Below, one piece after another: positions 25,947 through 35,777 of a stretch of 64,000 nt of DNA (positions are counted from its first letter, which is position 1; each line of letters opens with the position of its first letter). Position numbers and translations under genes: made by a program. The notes beneath the pieces are model-generated. The model was not told the DNA's origin, made no database searches, and saw only the letters and a program-made list of their open reading frames with translations. Source of the stretch: Treponema sp. (lineage in GTDB: Bacteria; Spirochaetota; Spirochaetia; Treponematales; Breznakiellaceae); contig WQSN01000001.1 in assembly GCA_009787835.1 (NCBI GenBank), positions 99,072 through 163,071 of the forward strand. The letters are read 5' to 3'.

Positions 25947-26759
25947 ATGCCAATACCTAAAATAATTCATTATTGTTGGTTATCTAATGATCCGATTCCC
26001 AATAATTTTGATAAGAATATTGTTTCCTGGAAAAAATATTTATTCGATTATGAATTTATTTTATGGAACTTTAATCGCTTTAATATAGATAATTCATTAT
26101 GGGTAAAACAGGCATCTTATTCGAAAAAATACGCTTTTGCATCTGATTATATTAGATTATTTGCTATATATCATTATGGAGGAATTTATCTTGATTTAGA
26201 TGTTGAGATATTAAAATCATTTAATGATTTATTAAATAATAATATAATGATGGGATATGAAAATGAAAAAAAGGAAATTGCATCTGCCTGTTTTGGTGCT
26301 GAGAAAAATCATCCATTTATATTACAATGTTTAAATTATTATAATAATCGCTTATTCATTAAATCTAATGGTGATTATGAAACAACGCCTTTACCATATA
26401 TTCTAAAATATATTTATAATAATTACAGTAAAAATTCAAGCATTTCTTTTCTTCCATCAACTTTTTTTTCTCCAAAAGATTTCTCAACAGGATTGATATC
26501 TATAGATAAAAATACATATTCAATTCATCATTTTTCAGGAAGTTGGTTATCTGATGTTGAACAAAATTTTGTTAAGGAAAGATGGAATTTTTATAGTAAA
26601 TATGGTAATGATTCATATCTTGTAAACTTATATAAGAAGTTAGTTGATTATGAAGAAAAAGATGTCTATAAAATTCCAATAAAATCTCTGTATAAAATTG
26701 CCATAAAAAGAACTTTTACTAGAATTACAGAAAAATGTAAAAAATTGTTAAAGAAATAA
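25947..26759 (+). CDS. Glycosyltransferase with DXD motif, GT32-like
   Basis: 270 aa. It starts PKIIHYCWLSNDPIPNNF, has the YAFASDYIRLFAIYHYGGIYLDLDVE segment with the DxD metal site, then HHFSGSWL near residue 190. This is the pattern of OCH1/capsular GT32 sugar transferases. Donor and acceptor are unknown. It is the first gene fully within the AT-rich block. Confidence 0.88.
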   Translation: MPIPKIIHYCWLSNDPIPNNFDKNIVSWKKYLFDYEFILWNFNRFNIDNSLWVKQASYSKKYAFASDYIRLFAIYHYGGIYLDLDVEILKSFNDLLNNNIMMGYENEKKEIASACFGAEKNHPFILQCLNYYNNRLFIKSNGDYETTPLPYILKYIYNNYSKNSSISFLPSTFFSPKDFSTGLISIDKNTYSIHHFSGSWLSDVEQNFVKERWNFYSKYGNDSYLVNLYKKLVDYEEKDVYKIPIKSLYKIAIKRTFTRITEKCKKLLKK

Positions 26760-26810
26760 CTTATATAAAAATAAGATAATTAATTACTGATAAATATTAA
26801 TATATATAAT

Positions 26811-27812
26811 ATGTGTTCAATAAGTCCAATATTTTCAATTATTATTCCAGTTTATAACGTTGAAGATTATCTTTCTGAATGTATAGAAAGTGTAATTAAT
26901 CAAACATTTAATAATTATGAATGTATTTTAATAGATGATGGTTCAACTGATAAAAGTTCCATAATATGTGATTTCTTTGCTTTAAAAAATAACAAATTAA
27001 AAGTTATTCATAAGAATAATAGCGGTTTATCAGAAACAAGAAATATTGGTATTTTGAATTCCAGTGGGGTATACATTATTTTTCTAGATAGTGATGATAT
27101 GTTTTCCAATAATGAAGCATTATTTCATTTAAATAATATTATTATAAATACAAACGCCCCTGTTGTTTTTAACAGTAATTTAATTTTTATTAATAAAAAA
27201 ACAAATGACTATTTATCTAATGAACAATTTAATGGATACAATGTAAGTTATGATTCAATTATTTTTTTTAGAATTATAATGAAAAATAAAAATATTATAT
27301 TAGCCGGCTGGCTTTTTACAGTACAACGAGAATATTTAATAGAAAATAATTTACTTTTCAAACATGGCATATTACATGAAGACGAACTTTGGATGCCATT
27401 TATTATCTGCAATTCTAATATAATAGCAATAAATCATAATCCATTTTATTCATATAGAATTAACAGAGAAAATTCTATAATGTCAGTTATAAAGCCTAAA
27501 ATGCTACTTGATAAGCAATTAATAATTAACGAAATTCAATTAAAAAAAAATATTATTTCCAAAAGTAAACATTTCATTTTAAATGCTCGTTGCATTATGT
27601 TATGGAACACAATCTTTGATGTTGTATTTTATCTTGATAATCAATATAATGAAGAAAAAGAATTAATAATAAAAAATCTTATCAAACAAAAAACAGTTCT
27701 AATACATGGGCAAAAAATAATATATTTTATATATTATTTTTCAATAATATTATTTGGATTAAAAAATACATTTTTACTTAGAAAATTAAAAAGAAAATAT
27801 TTACATGTCTGA
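26811..27812 (+). CDS. Glycosyltransferase family 2
   Basis: 333 aa. GT-A fold: SIIIPVYNVEDYLSECIESV, ILIDDGSTDKSS and FLDSDDMF, with ILHEDELWMPF matching the ED catalytic base region. The C-terminus is basic and hydrophobic, likely membrane-associated. It overlaps the next GT2 by 8 nt. A run of nine A occurs inside the coding region near 27542. Confidence 0.9.
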   Translation: MCSISPIFSIIIPVYNVEDYLSECIESVINQTFNNYECILIDDGSTDKSSIICDFFALKNNKLKVIHKNNSGLSETRNIGILNSSGVYIIFLDSDDMFSNNEALFHLNNIIINTNAPVVFNSNLIFINKKTNDYLSNEQFNGYNVSYDSIIFFRIIMKNKNIILAGWLFTVQREYLIENNLLFKHGILHEDELWMPFIICNSNIIAINHNPFYSYRINRENSIMSVIKPKMLLDKQLIINEIQLKKNIISKSKHFILNARCIMLWNTIFDVVFYLDNQYNEEKELIIKNLIKQKTVLIHGQKIIYFIYYFSIILFGLKNTFLLRKLKRKYLHV

Positions 27813-28767
27813 TACATCATTTTCATTCATTATTCCGGTTTATAATGATGAAACTAATATTTCACGCTGTCTTGACAGTATTCTTAAACAAACTTTATCG
27901 GATTTCGAATGTATTGTTATAGATGATGGTTCAACAGACAACTCTTTATCTATATGTTATTCTTATAATAAGAATGATTCAAGGGTACGTGTCTTTCATA
28001 AAGAAAACGAAGGAATCAGTAAAACCCGCCAATTTGGATTGAATAATGCTTTTGGAGAATATATATATTTTGTAGACAGTGATGACTGGATAGAGCCATT
28101 TCTCCTTGAAAAATTTAAAAATGATATAAAAAATAATACAGACATAACTTTTCTGGATTTTTTTGAAGAAAATAAAAAGTGTAAAGAAGAATATCATTCC
28201 CAAAAAATTACTGTTTATAATACAGAAAAAGTGCTTCGTAAAATTTTAGAAGGAAAATTATACAGCTGTTTATGGAATGTTATTATTAAAAAAGATTTCT
28301 ATAATAAAAATAATATATTTTTCTATGAAAATATAAACTATGGTGAAGATTCACTTTATATTATTGAGTTACTTTTAAATAATCCGAGAATTAAATATTT
28401 ACAAGGTGGTTTTTATCATCATTCCATTAATAATAATTCTTATACAAGAACAGACAAAAAACAAAAATATATAGAAAGGGTTAATTTTCTAAATGAGCTT
28501 CCATGTCTTTTAACAAAATACAACCGCCCGGAACTCTTAGAAATTAATTTTTTTCCATTAAACGATAAATTTGAAATTTTTAATAGTTTTACATTAACAA
28601 AAAGAGAATATCAATTTCTTTATAAAATTTCATTAACTTCATATTATCGTTATTGTTATGGTTTTTATAGATACTTTCTGCTGTTAACCGCAGAATCTTT
28701 TTTATTTTATCCATTAAAATATTCGATATATCTTTTAAAATTAATAAAAAACAAACTAGGTAAATAA
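27805..28767 (+). CDS. Glycosyltransferase family 2
   Basis: 320 aa. SFIIPVYNDETNISRCLDSI, VIDDGSTDNSLSI, YFVDSDDWIEP and the probable base region NYGEDSLYI are visible. It is related to the gene before it, so the pair may come from a duplication, though identity is limited beyond the motifs. It ends 2 bp before the GT4 gene. Confidence 0.9.
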   Translation: MSDTSFSFIIPVYNDETNISRCLDSILKQTLSDFECIVIDDGSTDNSLSICYSYNKNDSRVRVFHKENEGISKTRQFGLNNAFGEYIYFVDSDDWIEPFLLEKFKNDIKNNTDITFLDFFEENKKCKEEYHSQKITVYNTEKVLRKILEGKLYSCLWNVIIKKDFYNKNNIFFYENINYGEDSLYIIELLLNNPRIKYLQGGFYHHSINNNSYTRTDKKQKYIERVNFLNELPCLLTKYNRPELLEINFFPLNDKFEIFNSFTLTKREYQFLYKISLTSYYRYCYGFYRYFLLLTAESFLFYPLKYSIYLLKLIKNKLGK

Positions 28768-28769
28768 AA

Positions 28770-29825
28770 ATGATATTAATTAATGGCGATTTCTTCTGCA
28801 GAAGACTTACAGGAATTGAACGATATGCGTATGAAATTACAATCCGCCTGGATAAATTATGTAAACCGGGAGAAATTGCTATTGTTATTCCTTCTTATAT
28901 TAAAAACCTTCCTGAATATAAAAATTTAAAAGTAATCAGATTAAAGAAAAAAGGGAAAAATATAATATGGCAAATGATGACATTACAATATTTTTTATTA
29001 ATACATAAAAAATACACAGTTCTTGAATTCGGTAATAATTGTCTGCCATTTACTCCAGGAATTGTTTTTTTACATGATATTTACTGTGAATTATTCCCAA
29101 AGGATTTTACCAGCATAAGAGACAAATTCACAATGCTTTACAGCAGAATACAATACCGCTTTATTTCCTATTTGGCAAAAAGAATAATTACAGTATCTGA
29201 AAGCAGCAAAAAAGAAATTATTAATAAATTCAGAATTAATCAGGACAAGATTGATGTTATCTACAGCAATGCGGATCACATGAAAAAAATTAAATCAGAT
29301 ACTTCTGTGTTTACTGATTTTCCGATTCTAAATAATAAACAATATTACTATTTCCTTGGCAGTCTGTCAAAAAGAAAAAATCTGCAATGGATAATTAAAT
29401 ACGCAAAAAAAAATCCTGAAGACTATTTCGCCATATCAGGAACAAGTCTATTAACTGTAAAAATAAAAGAGCTTGACGCTGAAATACCAAAGAATATAAT
29501 TCTTCTGGGGTATCTTAATGATTCAAAAGTAAAAGCGTTGATGGAAAAATGCAAAGCTTTTATTCTGCCGTCTTATTATGAAGGATTCGGACTTACTCCT
29601 CTTGAAGCGTTATCCTGCGGCGTACCAATAATAATTTCAAACGCGTCAAGCCTGCCTGAAATTTACGGAAATACAGCGCATTATATCGATCCATTCAACA
29701 CAGATGTTGACCTTAATCAACTTCTGAAGGAACCGGTTGATAATCCGGATGAAATTCTATCCAAATATTCCAGTGATAAAGCTGCTACTATGTTGTATGA
29801 TGTGTTAAAAGAGTATATAAATTAG
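28770..29825 (+). CDS. Glycosyltransferase family 4
   Basis: 351 aa GT-B enzyme. The N-terminal acceptor domain includes GDFFCRRLTGIERYAYEI. The C-terminal nucleotide-sugar domain has FLGSLSKRKNL and AFILPSYYEGFGLTPLEALSCGVP, the E-x7-E motif. Base composition is less AT-rich than its neighbours, which hints at a separate origin. Confidence 0.92.
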   Translation: MILINGDFFCRRLTGIERYAYEITIRLDKLCKPGEIAIVIPSYIKNLPEYKNLKVIRLKKKGKNIIWQMMTLQYFLLIHKKYTVLEFGNNCLPFTPGIVFLHDIYCELFPKDFTSIRDKFTMLYSRIQYRFISYLAKRIITVSESSKKEIINKFRINQDKIDVIYSNADHMKKIKSDTSVFTDFPILNNKQYYYFLGSLSKRKNLQWIIKYAKKNPEDYFAISGTSLLTVKIKELDAEIPKNIILLGYLNDSKVKALMEKCKAFILPSYYEGFGLTPLEALSCGVPIIISNASSLPEIYGNTAHYIDPFNTDVDLNQLLKEPVDNPDEILSKYSSDKAATMLYDVLKEYIN

Positions 29826-29837
29826 TTATATATTTCT

Positions 29838-29906
29838 ATGAAGGGTATATGGCAAAAGGAAACAAGTCCTGAAGAAAATAGCATTATTACAGTTTTTAGG
29901 TGTTGA
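29838..29906 (+). CDS. Possible 22-aa leader peptide or gene remnant
   Basis: ATG at 29838 opens MKGIWQKETSPEENSIITVFRC and stops at TGA, overlapping the GT8 start as TGATG. It has no clear Shine-Dalgarno. It could translationally couple GT8 or be a worn-down fragment. I do not recognise it. Confidence 0.2.
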   Translation: MKGIWQKETSPEENSIITVFRC

Positions 29907-30922
29907 TGGATAATATCATGGAAAAATCAGATATTCCCATAGTTTTTGCAGCTAATAATTATTATGTACCCTATATGGCTACAATGATTCAGTCTGTTAT
30001 GGAAACCGCAGGTCATGAAAAACAATATGTTTTTTATATACTACATCAAGAAATAGATGATAATAACATGGAATTACTAAAAAAACAAATTTCTAATTTC
30101 CATCAATTTTCAATAAAGTTTATAAATGTAAGTTCGTACATCAGTAAATATAATTTATATGTTTCAAGACATATCACAGTTGAGTCATATTTCAGATTAT
30201 TGATTCCTGAATTATTGCCTGAATATAAAAAAGCTGTCTATCTTGACGGGGATATGATCTGCTGTACGGATATTGCCGAATTATTTAATATTAATATTGA
30301 AAAATATTTACTTGCTTCTGTTCGTGATACGGCGGTTGCTTTATATTACAGTAAAAAAGAGGAGAATTATTTAAAAAGCAGGCATCAGATATTATTAAAA
30401 CTAAAAAATCCTGATGAATATTTTAATGGCGGTATGTGTCTTTTTAATATCGAGTTATTCCGCAATACAATATCTACGAAAGAACTTATTGAACTTGCGG
30501 CATCACGACAATGGCCGGTTCATGATCAGGATGTACTCAATTATCTGGCAGACAGCAAAGTCCTTCTTTTACCGTATCATTGGAATTGTATGACAATGCC
30601 TCTAGCAGAATATCTGCCGAAACATTTATTTGATAATTATTGTGATGCTAAAAATAATCCTAAAATAATTCATTTTAATGCCGTTAAACCGTGGAATTGT
30701 TATACATATATTACAAACTTTGAATTGTTCTGGAAGCATGCGACACGAACACCTTTCTCTGGCGCTGTTATTGATCGCATGAAGTTAAAAGGATTTACAT
30801 CTGATAAATCGTTAAAAGACATGGTTATCTCTAATATCATAAAAAGAAATGGTATTGGAATACGATTTATTTTATTTGATTGCATTAAGGCCTGGCTTTC
30901 CCGAAAAAAAACCAAAAAATGA
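29906..30922 (+). CDS. Glycosyltransferase family 8
   Basis: 338 aa. IPIVFAANNYYVPYMATMIQSV starts the GT-A fold, YLDGDMICCTDIAELF holds the DxD metal site, and YFNGGMCLFNIELF and HFNAVKPWN are typical of LPS galactosyl/glucosyl GT8 enzymes. The ORF track begins at a GTG two codons upstream; ATG 29906 with AGG five bases before is preferred. Overlaps the next ATG by 4 nt. Confidence 0.92.
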   Translation: MDNIMEKSDIPIVFAANNYYVPYMATMIQSVMETAGHEKQYVFYILHQEIDDNNMELLKKQISNFHQFSIKFINVSSYISKYNLYVSRHITVESYFRLLIPELLPEYKKAVYLDGDMICCTDIAELFNINIEKYLLASVRDTAVALYYSKKEENYLKSRHQILLKLKNPDEYFNGGMCLFNIELFRNTISTKELIELAASRQWPVHDQDVLNYLADSKVLLLPYHWNCMTMPLAEYLPKHLFDNYCDAKNNPKIIHFNAVKPWNCYTYITNFELFWKHATRTPFSGAVIDRMKLKGFTSDKSLKDMVISNIIKRNGIGIRFILFDCIKAWLSRKKTKK

Positions 30923-31947
30923 ATATTTTATTTCACAGTAATCAAATTAGCGAGCGGGGTACAGAAGTCGCGCTCATTGATTATGCACTTGGCAATCAGA
31001 ATATATTAAAAAATAATTCCTTTATTGCATCTCCCAGGAACAGGATATTTGATAATAATGTACTGAAAAAATTTACGCAGAATTTCCCTGTTTTTTTTTA
31101 TGTATCACAAAAGGAATTACATGATTTTGCAGATAAAAATAAAATAGATTTAATATATAAAATTGATGGCGGCGGAAGAGAAACAGAAATATTTCATGAA
31201 AAAATACCGCATTTTATACATTGTGTTTTTTCAACCAAAGCAAAACACGGAACATTTTACTGTCCAATATCGCCTTTTCTTAACAAATGGTTCAGAACAT
31301 CATATCCTGTTTTACCGCATATAGTAAGAAAATTTCCAGGAAACACTGTTACTCTCCGTGAAAGCTTAAATATTCCTCCTGGCGCAGTAGTTTTTGGCGG
31401 ATACGGCGGTGAAGGCTGTTTTAATATTCCGTTTGTTCAAAAAACAATTATCAATGTCTTGTATAAAAGAAAAGATATTTATTTTCTTTTTATGAATTTT
31501 AAACCATTTATTGAAATCTCTGACATGGGAAAAAATATTATTTTCCTTCCCAGAAATACCGATGTTAATTTCAAAGAAATATTTATTAATACTTGTGACG
31601 CCATGATACATGCTCGTAGTGACGGTGAAACATTTGGACTTTCTATTGCTGAATTTTCAATTAAAAATAAACCGGTTATTACATGGGCGCCAAAATTATT
31701 GCATAATACGAAATTTTGTTTGAAAACTATTTGTCTGTTTATCCTTAATCGGGGTTATACTTATGCAACTGCGCACCTTGATTTTTTGGGAAAAAAGGCA
31801 ATTCGTTATACATCGGAAAAAGACCTTACTGATATTTTTCTTAATTTTAGGGAAAAATACCTGCAAGATATAAATTACGATTGTTATTCCGAGCCTTTCT
31901 GCGAAGAAAAAATAATGCGTATTTTTGAAAACATTTATAGTAAATGA
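30919..31947 (+). CDS. Glycosyltransferase, GT-B fold (GT4-like)
   Basis: 342 aa. The N-terminus MNILFHSNQISERGTEVALIDYA resembles the acceptor side of GT4 enzymes. The C-terminal part has DAMIHARSDGETFGLSIAEFS with the spaced glutamates of the family. The middle is poorly conserved, so the donor is unknown. It overlaps the truncated gene downstream by 4 nt. Confidence 0.78.
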   Translation: MNILFHSNQISERGTEVALIDYALGNQNILKNNSFIASPRNRIFDNNVLKKFTQNFPVFFYVSQKELHDFADKNKIDLIYKIDGGGRETEIFHEKIPHFIHCVFSTKAKHGTFYCPISPFLNKWFRTSYPVLPHIVRKFPGNTVTLRESLNIPPGAVVFGGYGGEGCFNIPFVQKTIINVLYKRKDIYFLFMNFKPFIEISDMGKNIIFLPRNTDVNFKEIFINTCDAMIHARSDGETFGLSIAEFSIKNKPVITWAPKLLHNTKFCLKTICLFILNRGYTYATAHLDFLGKKAIRYTSEKDLTDIFLNFREKYLQDINYDCYSEPFCEEKIMRIFENIYSK

Positions 31948-32180
31948 AAGCTTACAATAATAAACCTTTAACTATTGCCTATGTTTCCAGAGACAATGCT
32001 AAAGATTTGAATAGCTGGTCTGGATTGGTATACTTTATAGCAGAAGCGCTGAAAAGACAGGGAATAAATCTTTTTTATATCGACAATTTAATAAAAAAGC
32101 AAAACATTTTCCTGCGCATCATTAATTTTGTTTATTCAGGGTTTATAAGTATTTTTACAAATAAACAATTAACTACATAA
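31944..32180 (+). pseudogene. Truncated GT4-type glycosyltransferase, N-terminus only
   Basis: 78 codons. LTIAYVSRDNAKDLNSWSGL followed by YFIAEALKRQGINLFYID is the start of a GT-B glycosyltransferase that should run to about 350-400 residues. The frame instead continues into a hydrophobic stretch (FLRIINFVYSGFISIF) and stops. No remaining part is found in other frames before the next gene at 32202. It was probably broken by deletion or rearrangement within the island. Confidence 0.65.
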
Positions 32181-32201
32181 GAGAAATATTTTTTATATAA
32201 C

Positions 32202-33053
32202 ATGGCAAATAACAAACTGGATATAACATTTGAGACAAAATGTTACGAAAATGACTGGGAATACTTGTTGAAAACACAACACTTAAATAAAATGATTAAT
32301 AATTGCAATGTTAATTTTCAATGTAAACAGTTGATAATAAATAATGTAAACGATTTTAAAATGGTTGAAAGATATGCTAAATTAAAAATAGAAGAAAATA
32401 TAATTGATTCCTATTATTATGTTGATGATTTTATTTCTGACGCATTAATATATTTTGACATTAATAAAGATTCTTTTGGAAAAGGCTATTATTACTCATC
32501 TGCTGAATTGGTAGGTTTGTATCTGTCTAAAACAAAATATCATCTTCATTTTTCGAGCGATACATTTCTGCCCCAAAAAGGCAACTGGATTGAAAATGCC
32601 TGTAACATTCTTGAAAATAATTCTATCTTTGCAGTAGCAAATCCAACATGGAATTTTGATTATAAAGTTGTAAAAAAAGAATCTACAGGAGAAATAAATG
32701 ATTTTTATATTTGCCGTGGTTTTTCTGACCAATGTTATTTGGTGAAAACAGATACATTTAAACAAAAAATTTACAATTACAAACATCCTGCTTCAGATCG
32801 TTATCCTGTTTATGCCGGAGAATTATTTGAAAAGAGGGTAGATTCTTTTATGATGGTGAAAGATCTGTATAGAATTACATCATCAAAAACAAGCTATATT
32901 CATTATAATTTTCCAAAAAAAAATAAAAATGTTTTTTTTATTTTAATATTAAACAGCAATTTATATTTTTATTATTGTTATTTATCCTTAAAGTGTCGAT
33001 ATGTCATTAATCTTATAAAAAAAATAATAAAAAGAATTATTAGATATGAATGA
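32202..33053 (+). CDS. Putative glycosyltransferase, GT-A-like, family unclear
   Basis: 283 aa. YHLHFSSDTFLPQKGNW sits where a DxD-type metal site would be expected, and the chain ends with a membrane-associating segment (VFFILILNSNLYFYYCYL) and a basic tail. I cannot assign a CAZy family. Position among transferases and 8-nt overlap with the next GT2 support a glycan role. Confidence 0.55.
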   Translation: MANNKLDITFETKCYENDWEYLLKTQHLNKMINNCNVNFQCKQLIINNVNDFKMVERYAKLKIEENIIDSYYYVDDFISDALIYFDINKDSFGKGYYYSSAELVGLYLSKTKYHLHFSSDTFLPQKGNWIENACNILENNSIFAVANPTWNFDYKVVKKESTGEINDFYICRGFSDQCYLVKTDTFKQKIYNYKHPASDRYPVYAGELFEKRVDSFMMVKDLYRITSSKTSYIHYNFPKKNKNVFFILILNSNLYFYYCYLSLKCRYVINLIKKIIKRIIRYE

Positions 33054-34047
33054 AACAATTTCAGTACTAATGTGTGTCTATAATGGCGAGCGATATCTTA
33101 TTGAACAGTTAGAAAGTATTCGTAATCAGACATATCAGCCAAACGAAGTTATTATTTATGATGACTGTTCCTCAGATTCTTCAGTAAAAATTATAAGAAC
33201 TTATATTATAAAATATAATCTTGAATTAACATGGAAGTTAATTATTAATCAATCCAGAAAAGGCTGGAAAAAGAATTTTTTTGATGCAATTATAGAATGT
33301 AACAGTGATTATATATTTTTTTGTGATCAGGATGATATATGGAATTTAGACAAACTATCAATAATGATTGATACAATGAAAAAAAATAAGGACATCCTCG
33401 TATTAAATGGATTGGTTGAAACAATCGATGCCAATGGAAATCCTGTTAATTACTTCAATCATACCAAGACATTTTATGATAAAAAAACAATTAAATTGAA
33501 TTTATATGATACTGTGTATAATTGGAGGGGGAAGATTGCTTGCGCTATGGCCATACATAAAACTATTAAAGAGCAGCTAAAATATTTTGAATGCAATGAA
33601 TGGTTTGCACATGATATTTGGTCAAATAACATTGGCGCATTACTTAATGGTTGTTATAAAATAAATTATCCAGTTATAAAATATAGAATACATGAGAATA
33701 ACGCTACAGCGAAAACTACAATTAAAATGATTACAAGGAAGAAAGAAAGAATACAACGATTAGAGGAAAAATCAAATGGTTTTAATAATCTCTACAATGG
33801 TGTTAAAAAAATAAATTCTGACATAATAGATAAGTATGAATATAAATGTTTTCTTCATTCAATTGCTTACAATAATTTTATTTTAAACTCAATGAAAAAT
33901 TTTAATTTATTGAATATTTTTTATTTAGTTAAGTACATTAAGATATATCTTTTTTATTTAAAGTATAAATATTTTTTACTTGATATATTGGAAATTTTAA
34001 ATCTTCGAGATATAGTAATAAAAATTAAATATTCTTTATATAAATAA
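33046..34047 (+). CDS. Glycosyltransferase family 2, rhamnosyltransferase-like
   Basis: 333 aa. ISVLMCVYNGERYLIEQLESI and IIYDDCSSDSSVKII match the GT2 subgroup of dTDP-rhamnosyl transferases. FFCDQDDIWNLDKL is the metal-site strand and HDIWSNNIGALL lies near the catalytic base. No rml genes occur in the window, so rhamnose is not proven. Contains a run of eight A near 33360. Confidence 0.85.
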   Translation: MNETISVLMCVYNGERYLIEQLESIRNQTYQPNEVIIYDDCSSDSSVKIIRTYIIKYNLELTWKLIINQSRKGWKKNFFDAIIECNSDYIFFCDQDDIWNLDKLSIMIDTMKKNKDILVLNGLVETIDANGNPVNYFNHTKTFYDKKTIKLNLYDTVYNWRGKIACAMAIHKTIKEQLKYFECNEWFAHDIWSNNIGALLNGCYKINYPVIKYRIHENNATAKTTIKMITRKKERIQRLEEKSNGFNNLYNGVKKINSDIIDKYEYKCFLHSIAYNNFILNSMKNFNLLNIFYLVKYIKIYLFYLKYKYFLLDILEILNLRDIVIKIKYSLYK

Positions 34048-34060
34048 TAAAAAAAAATAT

Positions 34061-34843
34061 ATGAAACTTTATATATATTATCGAATATCTGACAAAAGCA
34101 GACCAAAAGAAAAACTGTTAAACGGAGACAGATTTTCCTGCTTAAGAAACGCAATTAAAGAATTTGGCGCGGAAAATATTCATGTTATTGCCGACAACTG
34201 TGAAAAGCAAACTGTTGATTTTATCAGATCCTTTGAAAAAGACGGTCTTACCCATGAAGAAATTACGCTGGGAAATTCTGGTTCTTTTGTTTTTATGCTG
34301 GATAAAATAATAAAAACTCGTAAACCGGATGATTATGTATATCTTCTTGAAGACGATTATTTACATAAGTCTGGTTCAAAGAAAGTTATTCTTGAAGGGC
34401 TTGAAATTGCCGATTATGTTACTCTTTATGATCACCCTGATAAATATAAACTTACAATAGACGGTGGAAATTATTTTAATATAAAAAATTTGCAAAAAAC
34501 CAGAATATATCTTACAAAAAGCACACATTGGCGGGAATGTAATTCCACGACTATGACTTTTTCCTGCAAAGTACAAACATTAATTGATAATTATCATATA
34601 TGGAAAAAATATACTAAAACATTTATTCCAAAAGATAATCTGGTATTTTGTGAAATAAGCCAGAGTTCCATTTCCGATTTGTTTATGTTTTTCATTAAAA
34701 TGCAAAAAACAAGATTTTTAATTCTTCTTCGTAATCAATTTAAAAAAAATAAAATGAAAAATATTATTTCCGCAATACCTTCCTTTTCAACACATACTGA
34801 ACTTGCATCCATAGCGCCGATTATTAACTGGGATGTTATATAA
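34061..34843 (+). CDS. Putative glycosyltransferase, GT-A-like
   Basis: 260 aa. It begins MKLYIYYRISDKSRPKEKL, and VYLLEDDYLHKSGSKKV carries an acidic EDD cluster in the position of a nucleotide-sugar metal site. ECNSTTMTFSCKV probably belongs to the acceptor side. Family not recognised. It is less AT-rich than its neighbours in the first half. Confidence 0.6.
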   Translation: MKLYIYYRISDKSRPKEKLLNGDRFSCLRNAIKEFGAENIHVIADNCEKQTVDFIRSFEKDGLTHEEITLGNSGSFVFMLDKIIKTRKPDDYVYLLEDDYLHKSGSKKVILEGLEIADYVTLYDHPDKYKLTIDGGNYFNIKNLQKTRIYLTKSTHWRECNSTTMTFSCKVQTLIDNYHIWKKYTKTFIPKDNLVFCEISQSSISDLFMFFIKMQKTRFLILLRNQFKKNKMKNIISAIPSFSTHTELASIAPIINWDVI

Positions 34844-34887
34844 TTAAAACATCACTGTATAAATTTTCATAATTTAAAGGATAAATA

Positions 34888-35775
34888 ATGGTTTACGACT
34901 GTTTTCCATTTTTTAATGAATTAGATTTATTGGAAATTCGCTTGAATATATTATCACCAGTAGTCGATAAATTTGTGTTAATAGAAGCAGACAGGACATT
35001 TTCAAATGAAAAAAAAATATTTTTTTTTGAGAAAAATATATCAAGATACAAAACATTTCTGGAAAAAATCATACATATAAAAATTACTGAATATGATTTT
35101 GAATATAAATCCGCCTGGGATATGGAATTTTATCAAAGAAATAAGATTCATGATGGTATCCAACAATGTCGTAATGAAGATGTTATAATTATTTCTGATG
35201 TAGATGAAATACCAAATACAAATGAGATTTTAAAATATAAAAATATGGAATATGGACCAGGACTCTTTTGCTTTAGACAAAAATTCTTTTATTACTTTTT
35301 AAATTATCAAAATATTATAGAAAAATATTTTTGTATGGCTAAAATACTGACATTTACTGAATACAAGAGCAGAAATTGTACACCGCAAGAAATTCGTGAT
35401 GTAAAAAAAACCGGAATAATCAAGGATGGAGGCTGGCATTTTTCATTTCTTGGCGGATATGAAATGATACTATATAAAGTAAAATCTTTTGCCCATCAAG
35501 AATATAACAATGATACATTTTTAAACAATAAAATTATTACTAAAATAAATAAAGGCTATGATATTTTTAACAGAAAAAATTATCGTTTTATTCCTGTAAA
35601 AATTACTAATAAATCTTTTCCGCAATACATTGTCAATAACCAGAAAAAATATATTCATTTAGTATATAAACAAATTAATTATTTTCATAATTTGTTTGTT
35701 TATTTTACTGTTGGTTTTTACTGTTTTTTTCGTTTTTTAAAATCAAGATTGAAATGTTTCTATAAATATCATTAA
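34888..35775 (+). CDS. Glycosyltransferase family 17 (MGAT3-like beta-1,4-GlcNAc transferase)
   Basis: 295 aa. MVYDCFPFFNELDLLEIRL, FVLIEADRTFSNEKK and VIIISDVDEIPN are the signature blocks of GT17, first known from eukaryotic bisecting GlcNAc transferases and found scattered in bacteria. DVDE is the likely metal-binding acidic motif. GGWHFSFLGGYE follows. The gene contains A9-TA-T9 around 35009-35029, a possible slippage site. The exact sugar is not known. Confidence 0.85.
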   Translation: MVYDCFPFFNELDLLEIRLNILSPVVDKFVLIEADRTFSNEKKIFFFEKNISRYKTFLEKIIHIKITEYDFEYKSAWDMEFYQRNKIHDGIQQCRNEDVIIISDVDEIPNTNEILKYKNMEYGPGLFCFRQKFFYYFLNYQNIIEKYFCMAKILTFTEYKSRNCTPQEIRDVKKTGIIKDGGWHFSFLGGYEMILYKVKSFAHQEYNNDTFLNNKIITKINKGYDIFNRKNYRFIPVKITNKSFPQYIVNNQKKYIHLVYKQINYFHNLFVYFTVGFYCFFRFLKSRLKCFYKYH

Positions 35776-35777
35776 TA

